Part shown: positions 1 through 6,578 of the stretch, piece after piece
Numbering within the stretch: the first letter of the stretch is position 1
Layout: every line of letters begins with the position of its first letter
Source of the DNA: Candidatus Curtissbacteria bacterium
GTDB taxonomy: Bacteria; Patescibacteriota; Microgenomatia; Curtissbacterales; GWA2-41-24
Length of the DNA stretch: 8,800 nt
Direction: 5' to 3'
Assembly (NCBI GenBank): GCA_016195765.1
Contig: JACPYZ010000018.1
Coordinates: forward strand, 1 to 8,800
The notes under the pieces: generated by a model
Seen by the model: only the letters and a program-made list of their open reading frames with translations
What the model was told of the DNA's origin: nothing
Database searches by the model: none
Position numbers and translations under genes: made by a program

Positions 1-1511
1 GTTTCCGTAGTTGCCGGTGGAGTAGCACCAGCAGTTGTTTCCGCAGTCGTCCGAGTGTCGGCAGGTGCGCTTGAAGGTTCAGTTGCTTCAAGCCTCGATT
101 CGTCCGCCCCATCTCTTGATCCTTCTGGCTCTGGCGTGCCAGGTGCAGGAGGTGCAGGTGGTCCTTCAGGGGGCGGAGGTGCTCCGGATCCTGCTCCAGC
201 TGCTTCGCCACTTGTTGCCCCGACGGCAGGTGCTACAGCTTCGAGTTCGGCACCTCCACTCGCCGGAATCTCACTGGCAGGACTACCAGTACCAACTGTT
301 GCCCGTCCGGTCTCACCTATGTTTTGCGCCATGCGGCCAGCAATCGCTGATTGTGCTTGGTCGGTACTCATTCCTGCTACATCCACACCAGCAGCAGCTG
401 CCATTCGATCCATAGCTCCTTGAACAAGTGATCCAGGGCGAATTGATCCTGGCCTTGGTTCAGTTAGATTAGATACAACTGGGGGCTCTTGTTCCACCGC
501 TGCTGCATCAGTGACTAAGTTTGATACCGGATCTCCCCTGCCCCTTAAAGCAGTAATCACGTCATTTGGCGAAGTAGAACCAGTTACAGGAATGCCATTT
601 TCAGCAGCAATTCTCCTCATATTTTGTGTGATGTAGGCTGGAACACCACCAGCGTCAACTGTTCTTAATAAGTTAGCTGCATCTTCAGTTAAAGGAAGAG
701 GTGATTCTGGAGCTGGAGCTTCGGCTGCGGATGGTTCAACAGGTGCCGAGTCGGGGCCACCATTCGCACTTGGCGCTGAAACAACTGGCGATTCAGGCGC
801 AGTAGCTAGTTCTGAAGGAACCAGTCTAGCTACAGGCGGCGCATCTGCACTAGCAGGATTTACATCGCCAAAATGGCTGTCAGGTCTAAAAAAGTCGCGC
901 ATACGCAAAACAGGGTAACCATCTGGCCCAACTTTTAGTTTAGATTGTGCTCCAGCAGGTTCTTGCCCAGCATCTGGTTCTTCGGCTGGTACCTCATCGC
1001 CTGGTAAAACGTTTGCGGCTTGGCCTGTCGCTCTACGGTCAGCCGCATCGCCTCTAGCCAAGTCTCCCATATCTCGTCCCAGATCATTGGGTAAACTCGT
1101 ATCTGCCGCCAAGGGAGCTGTGCCAGCTGGAGGTTGTGGTTCACGTGCCTGCCTGTCTAACGCAGCCGCTCGGTCTACCACTTGAGAAACAGCTGCGTCG
1201 TCAAAACCGTATTCTTCAACAACCTTCATCGCTGAATCAAGTCCTTCACTGCGCTCATCTCCTGGAGTATTAGGGTTATCCTTTGGGGCGTCTTTCTCTG
1301 CTCGCGCTGCAGCCTCTTGTCCAGCTGCCATCTTTGCTTTTAGACCAAACGGATCGTCCTGTCTTTCTTGTCCCTGAGGGCCTCCGATCATCGCCTCGCC
1401 AGTCCTAGGGTCAACACCCAATACAGATGCTCGTGGTCCCTCTGGCCCAGAAGGAGCAACTTGCGGCCCCTTACTGCCAATCCTAATTGGTCCAAGACTG
1501 ATAACCTTCAT
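1..1511 (-). CDS. Long Ala/Pro/Gly/Glu-rich low-complexity protein, 3' end beyond window
   Basis: An uninterrupted minus-strand frame begins with ATG at 1511 and has no stop down to base 1, giving at least 503 codons. The start is well supported: GGAGGAG lies 7 nt upstream (1519-1525) and the ATG overlaps the previous gene's TAA by one base. The product starts MKVISLGPIRIGSKG. It is dominated by A, P, G, E, S and T, with no signal peptide, membrane segment or catalytic motif that I can see. It is probably mostly disordered. A few stretches look able to fold: a helix near residues 95-120, and two similar segments at about 300-325 and 369-393. The last part before the edge is almost pure Pro/Ala/Gly/Thr/Glu. 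The gene is visibly richer in G+C than its neighbours, which the amino-acid bias may explain. I do not recognise the family; a surface, stalk or scaffold protein is possible but unproven. Confidence 0.8.
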   Translation of the reverse strand, partial: MKVISLGPIRIGSKGPQVAPSGPEGPRASVLGVDPRTGEAMIGGPQGQERQDDPFGLKAKMAAGQEAAARAEKDAPKDNPNTPGDERSEGLDSAMKVVEEYGFDDAAVSQVVDRAAALDRQAREPQPPAGTAPLAADTSLPNDLGRDMGDLARGDAADRRATGQAANVLPGDEVPAEEPDAGQEPAGAQSKLKVGPDGYPVLRMRDFFRPDSHFGDVNPASADAPPVARLVPSELATAPESPVVSAPSANGGPDSAPVEPSAAEAPAPESPLPLTEDAANLLRTVDAGGVPAYITQNMRRIAAENGIPVTGSTSPNDVITALRGRGDPVSNLVTDAAAVEQEPPVVSNLTEPRPGSIRPGSLVQGAMDRMAAAAGVDVAGMSTDQAQSAIAGRMAQNIGETGRATVGTGSPASEIPASGGAELEAVAPAVGATSGEAAGAGSGAPPPPEGPPAPPAPGTPEPEGSRDGADESRLEATEPSSAPADTRTTAETTAGATPPATTE

Positions 1512-1954
1512 TAGCTTTCTCCTCCAGCGTCTGCCAAGGCCAGTTCTTGAATCTTGCTTAAAAACTTTTCCTGGTTTTGTAATATAAAGTCTTGGAACTC
1601 GTTACCACTCACGTTTACGCTCAAAGCTTCAGCAGAAAACATGGCATCAACATCTTCGTCTTTAATATCAAGCGCTTTGAGCCTCTCACCAATTGTTAAA
1701 TTCTTTTCATCAAATGGGTTAACGTAGTCGGCGGGGAGTTTTTCGGCAGGAATGCCTTCAACTTCTAATTTGCTGGCATTGTCTTGCAGAAACTTCAAAA
1801 AGCTCGAACCGTACACAGTAAGGCCCAGAGCATCGTCCGGAATTTTTCCGGCCGTGTCTTCTTTTGTGATCCCCAAAATTTCCAGCCTCTCGCCTATTGT
1901 TTTAGGGTCGTCAGAAAGAGCAGATGTAAGCTCAGTTAAGCTCAGTTGTTTCAT
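1511..1954 (-). CDS. Unknown 147-aa protein made of two tandem 45-residue repeats
   Basis: The gene starts with ATG at 1954 and ends with TAA at 1511-1513, sharing one base with the next ATG. It overlaps the upstream gene by 23 bp, so the three genes are very likely one transcript. The protein is acidic and soluble-looking, with no signal peptide or membrane segment. Residues 19-63 and 87-131 align without gaps at about 18 of 45 identities. Both copies begin TIGERL, followed by L-x-I, an E-D pair, A-L, V, G, F-x-x-F and N. This looks like an internal duplication of a small helical module, possibly for protein binding. A weak GAAGA precedes the start. I do not recognise the family and give no function. 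That it is a gene is well supported by length, overlaps and the repeat. Confidence 0.8.
   Translation of the reverse strand: MKQLSLTELTSALSDDPKTIGERLEILGITKEDTAGKIPDDALGLTVYGSSFLKFLQDNASKLEVEGIPAEKLPADYVNPFDEKNLTIGERLKALDIKDEDVDAMFSAEALSVNVSGNEFQDFILQNQEKFLSKIQELALADAGGES
1519..1525 (-). promoter_or_regulatory. Strong Shine-Dalgarno site for the long low-complexity gene
   Basis: GGAGGAG sits 7 nt before the ATG at 1511, inside the last codons of the upstream gene. It is the only clear Shine-Dalgarno sequence in the window. It fixes the start of the 503+ codon frame and supports translation from a polycistronic message. Confidence 0.75.
1562..1696 (-). repeat. Tandem protein repeat unit 2 (TIGERL module)
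   Basis: This stretch encodes residues 87-131, the second copy. The N-terminal TIGERL is identical in both copies and the rest has diverged, so the duplication is old rather than recent. Confidence 0.75.
1766..1900 (-). repeat. Tandem protein repeat unit 1 (TIGERL module)
   Basis: This stretch encodes residues 19-63 of the 147-aa protein. It matches residues 87-131 without gaps at roughly 40 percent identity, with an offset of 68 residues. Confidence 0.75.
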
Positions 1955-2312
1955 TGGCAGTTTCTTCTATAGCGTCTTTCAAAATTTCGGTTGCTCCCGC
2001 AACGTTTCCCGATTCAATTGCAACCAGTGCATTTTTCCACTCGGCAATTTCCCGCGCTTTTAGAATTTCGCCTCTAAGTCGAGTATACAATAATTTAAAA
2101 GTCGGGTAACTTTCGGCAAGTTTTTGATAAAAACTCAAAATCATATCTTCGTGTTTTTCAATTTCGGCAAGCGTGGCCAGAGTTTCTTTGGCAATTGCTT
2201 GAGCCTGCTCAACCGTAAGTGAACCGCTGCGTAAACCCTTCAAAAGCTCATTTGAAACATCTTGTGCCACTCGCCTTCTGGCAGAAGGTTGTGCACTTAC
2301 TTTTTTATCCAC
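1932..2312 (-). CDS. Unknown 126-aa helical protein, first gene of the operon
   Basis: The frame runs from a GTG start at 2312 to a TAA stop at 1932-1934. No ATG start fits, and a promoter-like box ending 5 nt upstream makes GTG plausible as a leaderless start. The N-terminus (MDKKVSAQPSARRRV) is basic and polar. The rest (residues 15-120) is rich in A, E, L and K with heptad-like spacing, so an all-alpha, perhaps coiled-coil protein is likely. No signal peptide, membrane segment or known motif is visible. It overlaps the next gene by 23 bp, so their expression is probably coupled and the products may act together. I do not recognise the family. Confidence 0.75.
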   Translation of the reverse strand: MDKKVSAQPSARRRVAQDVSNELLKGLRSGSLTVEQAQAIAKETLATLAEIEKHEDMILSFYQKLAESYPTFKLLYTRLRGEILKAREIAEWKNALVAIESGNVAGATEILKDAIEETANETTELN

Positions 2313-2317
2313 AATTA

Positions 2318-2347
2318 AATATAGAAGTAATCGCTTACAAATTGCAA
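2318..2347 (-). promoter_or_regulatory. Predicted promoter of the three-gene operon
   Basis: Read on the minus strand, TTGCAA (2342-2347) and TATATT (2318-2323) are separated by 18 bp. The -10 box ends 5 nt before the GTG at 2312, so transcription would begin at about the start codon, giving a leaderless message. No Shine-Dalgarno sequence is present. Confidence 0.45.
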
Positions 2348-2366
2348 TTTCTGAAGAAGCTAAGTT

Positions 2367-2651
2367 TTAATCAGCTGGTGTGTTATTGAACCAAGTCGCC
2401 TTTACCAGCCTTTTTAAACCATCAAAAGCAATCACACCACACATTATCGTTCCTTCACCGGCAGCAGTTCTAATGTTTCCGGCCGAAAAATTACCAATGA
2501 CCTCACCGGCAATGGGAAGGTTAGCCGCAAGTTCTTGAAATTTTTCTGGAAATGCCAAAACAGCACCATAAGAAACACTGCCAATAACGCCAATCCTTGC
2601 TTCTTCAAGTGGTGGCCAAGTTGCTATATAACCTATTACTCTATCAATCAT
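2367..2651 (-). CDS. Small Gly-rich hydrophobic protein of unknown function
   Basis: This 94-aa frame starts with ATG at 2651 and ends with TAA at 2367-2369. A perfect TATAAT lies 8 nt before the ATG, supporting this start and a leaderless transcript. The product has hydrophobic, Gly/Ala-rich stretches around residues 18-34 and 66-82, with an amphipathic, Gly-rich middle. It could be a small membrane-associated protein, but the segments are short and broken by charged residues, so this is uncertain. It is divergent from the bL25 gene and followed 54 bp later by the three-gene operon, which has its own promoter. I do not recognise the family. Confidence 0.6.
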   Translation of the reverse strand: MIDRVIGYIATWPPLEEARIGVIGSVSYGAVLAFPEKFQELAANLPIAGEVIGNFSAGNIRTAAGEGTIMCGVIAFDGLKRLVKATWFNNTPAD

Positions 2652-2659
2652 GATTGGAA

Positions 2660-2688
2660 ATTATACAGAACCCAGCCTCGTCTTGCTA
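2660..2688 (-). promoter_or_regulatory. Predicted promoter of the 94-aa gene
   Basis: On the minus strand a perfect TATAAT (2660-2665) lies 17 bp after a weak TAGCAA (2683-2688). It ends 8 nt before the ATG at 2651, leaving almost no 5' leader. The -35 hexamer is the same six base pairs used in the opposite direction for bL25. Confidence 0.5.
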
Positions 2689-2712
2689 CTCGAATGCTCT
2701 ATTTGATATCAT
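2683..2712 (+). promoter_or_regulatory. Predicted promoter of the bL25 gene
   Basis: TTGCTA (2683-2688) and TATCAT (2707-2712) are 18 bp apart. The -10 box ends 6 nt before the ATG at 2719, so the message would be leaderless. The bases between, tcctcc, are pyrimidines and cannot act as a Shine-Dalgarno site. Confidence 0.45.
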
Positions 2713-2718
2713 TCCTCC

Positions 2719-3468
2719 ATGCAACAAATACCCTTAGACGGGCAAAAACGTGAAGTTTTAGGTAGAAAAGTAAAACAAATTCGCAAAGAGGGTCTTATTC
2801 CGGCTCACATTTTCGGTCATAAAATAGAAACTATTCACGCCCAGGTGAATGGCCACGATTTCCGTAAAGTCTACGAAAAAGCTGGGGAAACAGGTGTTAT
2901 CGAATTAAAAATCGACGGTAAATCTCACCCGGTTCTTGTTCGTAGTTTGCAAATTCATCCTTTAACAGACGAAATTCAACACATTGATTTCTACCAAGTT
3001 AATCTTTTGGAAAAGGTTAAAGTTAACGTTCCTTTAGAAATTGTGGGCGAAGCCCCAGCTGTCGAGAAAAAGATTGGTCTACTGCTTACCCCAGTAACAG
3101 AAGTAGAAGTCGAAGCCCTACCAACCGATCTTCCAGAAAGCATTCAAGTTGATATTTCTAATTTGGCCGCCATAGACGATGCCATTAAAGTCGCCAACTT
3201 ACAGATAGATCGCAGTAAAGTAGAAGTCTTGGCAGATGCGGAACTTGTAGTTGCTCAAATTGGTGAACTTGTAACTAAGGAAATGGAAGCAGTAGAAGCA
3301 GAAGCCGAAGCAGCTGCAGAAGCGGCAGAAGCAACCGAAGGCGCTGAAGGTGAAGAAGCCAAAGAGGGTGAAGAAGCAGAAGGCGAAGAAGGCGAAAAGG
3401 AAACAGATAAAGAAGGCACCGGTGAAACTAAAGAACCGGAATCAAAAGGCGAAGAGAAGAAAGACTAA
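2719..3468 (+). CDS. rplY: 50S ribosomal protein bL25, long CTC/TL5 form
   Basis: The 249-aa product is ribosomal protein bL25, which binds 5S rRNA in the large subunit. Residues 5-92 form the 5S-binding domain (KREVLGRKVKQIRKEGLIPA, with the family's conserved HIDFYQV at 88-94). Residues 95-185 form the beta-rich TL5/CTC C-terminal domain (VPLEIVGEAPAV). From about 187 to the end there is an unusually long acidic tail of Glu, Ala, Gly and Lys, encoded by repetitive gaa/gca codons. The total is longer than the usual 185-220 residues, and the tail accounts for the excess. The gene stands alone on the plus strand between divergent and convergent neighbours. In many bacteria it neighbours pth, which is absent here. 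In the CTC form the protein is also known as a general-stress protein. Confidence 0.95.
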   Translation: MQQIPLDGQKREVLGRKVKQIRKEGLIPAHIFGHKIETIHAQVNGHDFRKVYEKAGETGVIELKIDGKSHPVLVRSLQIHPLTDEIQHIDFYQVNLLEKVKVNVPLEIVGEAPAVEKKIGLLLTPVTEVEVEALPTDLPESIQVDISNLAAIDDAIKVANLQIDRSKVEVLADAELVVAQIGELVTKEMEAVEAEAEAAAEAAEATEGAEGEEAKEGEEAEGEEGEKETDKEGTGETKEPESKGEEKKD

Positions 3469-3508
3469 TAAACTTCCAGACTACCTGCTAATAACTACCC
3501 ACCACATA

Positions 3509-3952
3509 CTAAATAACCTTTAAGCCGTTTGCAGTCTCTCTGGCAATTCTCGCGTTTTCCAAATCTCCAGTTATTTCATAAAGATTAGCAAGCTTTTCCC
3601 AAGCGGCTTTGTAATCGGGGCGCTTAATAGTAACAACACCAACCCTTAAAATATCTTTTTGCGTCTGTTGCGACGTCGCGATCAGTTTTGCCAATAAATC
3701 ATTGGCATAAATATTTTTCGGCTCAAATTGCAAAACGATAAGTAAAGTTTCCTGAGCTTCATTATATTTATGTTGGGCAACAAGTTCGCTTGCCCGATCA
3801 ATCATTTGTTGCGCGTTAATGTTGTGGGCCACTAAAGATAAAGGACCAGTGTTAGATTTTATTGGGACGAGAAATAAATAAATAAACAACCCGAGAATCA
3901 ACGCAATTGCAAGTATTCGCGCGAAAAATTGAAAACTTAAACTGTAGGCCAT
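3509..3952 (-). CDS. Membrane-anchored TPR-like protein
   Basis: I place the start at ATG 3952 (147 aa). A longer frame from 4051 adds 33 residues that are only the antiparallel-free overlap with the end of valS in another frame. From 3952 the product starts with a clean N-terminal membrane helix (about residues 11-29, preceded by MAYSLSFQFFAR). It is followed by tetratricopeptide-like helical pairs at about 47-80 and 111-144; the second has typical A-W-x-x-L-A-x-x-Y and GD-x-x-x-A-R spacing. This suggests a bitopic protein presenting a small TPR protein-interaction domain; the partner is unknown. The start lies 16 bp inside the end of valS on the same strand, so the two may be co-transcribed. 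It is convergent with bL25, with only 40 bp between the stops and no obvious terminator hairpin there. Confidence 0.75.
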   Translation of the reverse strand: MAYSLSFQFFARILAIALILGLFIYLFLVPIKSNTGPLSLVAHNINAQQMIDRASELVAQHKYNEAQETLLIVLQFEPKNIYANDLLAKLIATSQQTQKDILRVGVVTIKRPDYKAAWEKLANLYEITGDLENARIARETANGLKVI

Positions 3953-6009
3953 TGTTCGACCATTATAGATTTTTTGTGCCCTTCGAATTTTTGATAAATT
4001 TCTTCTGTCAAAAACGGCATAAATGGGTGCAACAAAATTGTTACTTGCCAAAGAACATGTTCCAGGATTGGCTGTGCTTCTTCGCGTCTTGTTTTACTTT
4101 TTTCAATGTATACATCGGCAAACTTATGCCACACAAATTCGTAAATCTCGTCTGTTGCCAAATGCAATTCCAGTTCTTCCAAATGTTTAGTAACGCTCGC
4201 AATCAACTTACCGAGTTGGTCCATGATCTCATTGTCTTCTGGGTGACTTAAATCCTTTTCCTTGCGGCTTTGTTCTGGTTTTAATTCCAAAATGAATTTT
4301 GTAATGTTGCGAATTTTCGTTCCAAAATTTCTGTAGTTCTTTCCTCGTTCGTCAAAAATGTTTTTAGAAACACGTCCGTCTCGTCCTGGAATACTGTAAC
4401 TGTAAAGTGCCATACGTGTAGCATCTACTCCCCACTTATCTATTAAATATGTAGGTTCTATTCCGTTGCCCAATGATTTAGAAAACTTTCGTCCTTCCAA
4501 ATCTCTTAACATTCCATGGAAAAACATTGTTTTAAATGGGGATTTTTCGGTGAAGTATTTAGAAATCATAATCATGCGGGCGATCCATAAAAATTTGATC
4601 TCTGGTGCAGAAATTTCAAAATCCCATGGAAAGTAACGTTTAAACTCATTTGTATCCTTGGGCCAACCAAGCGTTGAAAGCGGCCAAAGACCAGAAGAAA
4701 ACCATGTATCCAAAACTTGCTCATCTTGAACCCAACCTTCACCGGGCGACTCTAAAGAAACTTTTTTTTCATCGCCGCGGTACCAAACCGGAATCCGATG
4801 TCCCCACCAAAGAGATCTAGAAATACACCAGTCGTGAATGTTGCCAAGCCATTCACCCAAGATCTTCGCAAAACCTGGTGGCAGAAACTTGACTTCTTTT
4901 GCATTAATTGCCTTGATCGCTTCTTTTGCTATATCCCCAACTTTTACAAACCATTCATCAGAAATTAAAAGTTGTGTCACCGTTTTGCATCTTTCGCAAA
5001 CCGGGACTGTATGTTTAATATCCTCAACTTTTTCTATCAGTCCTTGTTTATCTAATTCTTCTCTAATCTTCTCCCTTGCCTCGCCCGTTTTTAGACCTGC
5101 AAATTCCCCGGCAAGTTCCGTTAGTTTTCCATCTTTACCAACAGCTGCCATTATTTCTAAGTTGTGTTCTTTAGCGCGACGAAAATCATCCAAGTCATGT
5201 GCCGGGTCACATTTAACTGCCCCGCTGCCAAACTTTATATCAACAGTTTCATCGGCAATTATTGGCACCTTCCGGTTCACAAATGGAACCAGAACCTCTT
5301 TACCAATCAAATCCTTGTATCTTTTGTCTTTTGGGTTAACGGTTACTGCAACATCTGCAAACATTGTCTCTGGTCTAACAGTTGCAATTTTTACATAATT
5401 ATTTTTCTCTCCTACAAGTGGATATTTAATAAAATAAAGCTTGTCGTCTCTTTCTTCGTATTCTATTTCCGCATCCTCGATTGCCGTATTGTCTTTTGGA
5501 CACCATTGAACAATGTAAGGCCCTTTATATATAAGTTCTTTTTCAAAATAAGTTTTAAATTCGTGAAACACAGCTTGCTTTGGTCCCTCATCTAGCGTAA
5601 AAACTTCACGTGACCAGTCGGCAGAAAGTCCCATGAATCGCCAGGAATCAGAAACCTTCTTATATATATCTTCTTTAAACTCCCAAGCTTTACCGAGCCA
5701 CTCTTCGCGCGTCATCTTAAATTTAGACAACCCCTGTTTTTCTAAATACTTATTAAATGTTGCTTCAAATTGGATCCCTGCATGATCAACCCCAGGCAAA
5801 AGTAAAACGTCAAAACCTTGGAGCCTTTTAAACCTTGCGATGGCATCCAAAATACTGTGTTGCATCGCGTGGCCCAGATGAAGTTCTCCAGTTAAATTAG
5901 GTGGCGGGATTAAAAGGGAATAAGGTTTCATAGCAGATCCCGGATCTGCGGAAAAAAATTTTTCTTCTTCCCAAAAATTGTAAACTTCTTTTTCGTCAGC
6001 AAAATTCAT
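3937..6009 (-). CDS. valS: Valine--tRNA ligase, short form without C-terminal coiled coil
   Basis: This class I synthetase charges tRNA-Val with valine using ATP. I choose ATG 6009 (690 aa) over a TTG two codons upstream, because a TATAAT box ends 8 nt before the ATG. In 690-aa numbering, the HIGH motif is HLGH at 44-47 in PPPNLTGELHLGHA, and the KMSKS loop is KFSKS at 508-512. The CP1 editing domain retains TVRPET (210-215), PIIADETVD and GSGAVKCDPAHD (261-272). A CERCK cysteine pair sits near 338-342, and ISRSLWWGHRIP near 397-407. The anticodon-binding domain spans about 590-680 (WHKFADVYIEKSK, LLHPFMPFLTEEIYQKF). The protein stops just after MVEQWPTV, where most bacterial ValRS (about 850-950 aa) continue into a C-terminal coiled coil that grips tRNA. 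The catalytic and editing cores look intact. Confidence 0.95.
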   Translation of the reverse strand: MNFADEKEVYNFWEEEKFFSADPGSAMKPYSLLIPPPNLTGELHLGHAMQHSILDAIARFKRLQGFDVLLLPGVDHAGIQFEATFNKYLEKQGLSKFKMTREEWLGKAWEFKEDIYKKVSDSWRFMGLSADWSREVFTLDEGPKQAVFHEFKTYFEKELIYKGPYIVQWCPKDNTAIEDAEIEYEERDDKLYFIKYPLVGEKNNYVKIATVRPETMFADVAVTVNPKDKRYKDLIGKEVLVPFVNRKVPIIADETVDIKFGSGAVKCDPAHDLDDFRRAKEHNLEIMAAVGKDGKLTELAGEFAGLKTGEAREKIREELDKQGLIEKVEDIKHTVPVCERCKTVTQLLISDEWFVKVGDIAKEAIKAINAKEVKFLPPGFAKILGEWLGNIHDWCISRSLWWGHRIPVWYRGDEKKVSLESPGEGWVQDEQVLDTWFSSGLWPLSTLGWPKDTNEFKRYFPWDFEISAPEIKFLWIARMIMISKYFTEKSPFKTMFFHGMLRDLEGRKFSKSLGNGIEPTYLIDKWGVDATRMALYSYSIPGRDGRVSKNIFDERGKNYRNFGTKIRNITKFILELKPEQSRKEKDLSHPEDNEIMDQLGKLIASVTKHLEELELHLATDEIYEFVWHKFADVYIEKSKTRREEAQPILEHVLWQVTILLHPFMPFLTEEIYQKFEGHKKSIMVEQWPTV
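3962..3967 (-). promoter_or_regulatory. Possible internal -10 box for the TPR gene
   Basis: A perfect TATAAT on the minus strand ends 9 nt before the ATG at 3952, the same layout as the other starts here. It lies within the codons of the ValRS C-terminus and no convincing -35 is present, so it may be chance. Confidence 0.3.
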
Positions 6010-6017
6010 TTGCAAGA

Positions 6018-6047
6018 ATTATAACTTTTGTAATTTGCATTTTCTAA
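6018..6047 (-). promoter_or_regulatory. Predicted valS promoter
   Basis: On the minus strand a perfect TATAAT (6018-6023) follows a weak TTAGAA (6042-6047) by 18 bp and ends 8 nt before ATG 6009. It would give a near-leaderless valS message and argues against the TTG start at 6015. Confidence 0.5.
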
Positions 6048-6162
6048 TTGAAAGCTGAAAGAGTAAAAAATACTTGGGAAATTTCTTTCACGTGTCGACA
6101 GTTTATACTCAAACCAGCACGTGCAAAATTTATGTCGAAATCTGAGTCGGTGTGGATAACTA
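6048..6162. other. Intergenic spacer upstream of valS
   Basis: I see no gene here. It contains two CACGTG palindromes (6089-6094 and 6118-6123), 29 bp apart, of unknown meaning. I see no T-box-like leader or terminator that would regulate valS; the promoter lies too close to the start codon for one. Confidence 0.35.
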
Positions 6163-6507
6163 TTATCTCGTTGTAAGTTGAGCGCTGATACCAGAGTTCC
6201 TAAGAAATACCGATTGAGTTGTTAACCTAACTGCATTGTCGTTTGCAAATGAAGTTAGAACATCAAAAGCAGCACCGCGTGCCATTTTATCTTCTGTGTT
6301 AACAGCAATGCATGCCGCCTTTACTATCTCCAACTCTTTTTCCTTCATTAGTCCTTTAAAGGCTGTAGTAAAAAATTCGCGCGAAACCAAGCCGCCGTGT
6401 ACCGCTCTTTGTAAAGTTGCGTGAATCACCGCAAGTTCTCGAAGTCGGTGTATAACACCTGGGTATCTGATTAGGGATGAGTTAATTGTTGTTTCTGCTC
6501 TTTCCAT
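6163..6507 (-). CDS. Unknown 114-aa helical protein
   Basis: The frame stays open upstream to 6582, but residues encoded before 6507 simply translate a terminator hairpin (KRPKGRFF). I therefore place the start at ATG 6507 (MERAETTINSSLIRYPGVIH). The product is soluble-looking and mostly helical, rich in A, L, R and V, with no signal peptide or membrane segment. Residues about 55-95 (KEKELEIVKAACIAVNTEDK and following) resemble paired amphipathic helices such as HEAT/ARM-type units, but too weakly to assign. No Shine-Dalgarno sequence or convincing promoter is seen, so expression may depend on readthrough of the terminator or on a weak start. I do not recognise the family; a real gene is likely but not certain. 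Confidence 0.55.
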   Translation of the reverse strand: MERAETTINSSLIRYPGVIHRLRELAVIHATLQRAVHGGLVSREFFTTAFKGLMKEKELEIVKAACIAVNTEDKMARGAAFDVLTSFANDNAVRLTTQSVFLRNSGISAQLTTR

Positions 6508-6515
6508 TTTTCCAA

Positions 6516-6541
6516 TAAAAAAGCGGCCTTTCGGCCTCTTT
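6516..6541 (-). terminator. Rho-independent terminator after tsaD
   Basis: On the minus strand an AAAG-A-GGCC arm, a GAAA tetraloop and a GGCC-G-CTTT arm form a stem with one A/G mismatch, followed by a run of six T. It begins about 38 bp after the tsaD stop, as expected for a terminator of that transcript. It also separates tsaD from the 114-aa gene. Confidence 0.8.
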
Positions 6542-6578
6542 AAATAGAATGTCATTTTATGAAGAATTTGCCTGTAAA

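Noticed and set aside
35..423. Two overlapping plus-strand frames (35-415 and 55-423), rich in Ser/Ala/Pro or Leu/Gln/His
   Set aside because: They are antisense to the 503+ codon minus-strand gene. The low-complexity, GC-rich codons of that gene leave the other frames free of stops, and neither frame has a convincing start signal or domain.
935..1144. A 69-codon minus-strand frame within the long low-complexity gene
   Set aside because: It is an out-of-frame shadow of the longer gene, which has the strong ribosome binding site and is open throughout.
3469..3508. A shared terminator between the convergent bL25 and TPR genes
   Set aside because: The 40-bp gap shows no stem-loop with a T run on either strand.
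4838..5595. Plus-strand frames of 186 and 143 codons opposite valS
   Set aside because: They lie antisense to the conserved editing region of ValRS, where every codon is explained. The translations show no family features.
6089..6123. Two CACGTG palindromes 29 bp apart upstream of valS as an operator pair
   Set aside because: Two six-base sites can occur by chance, they are about 70 bp or more from the valS -10 box, and no regulator is known from the window.
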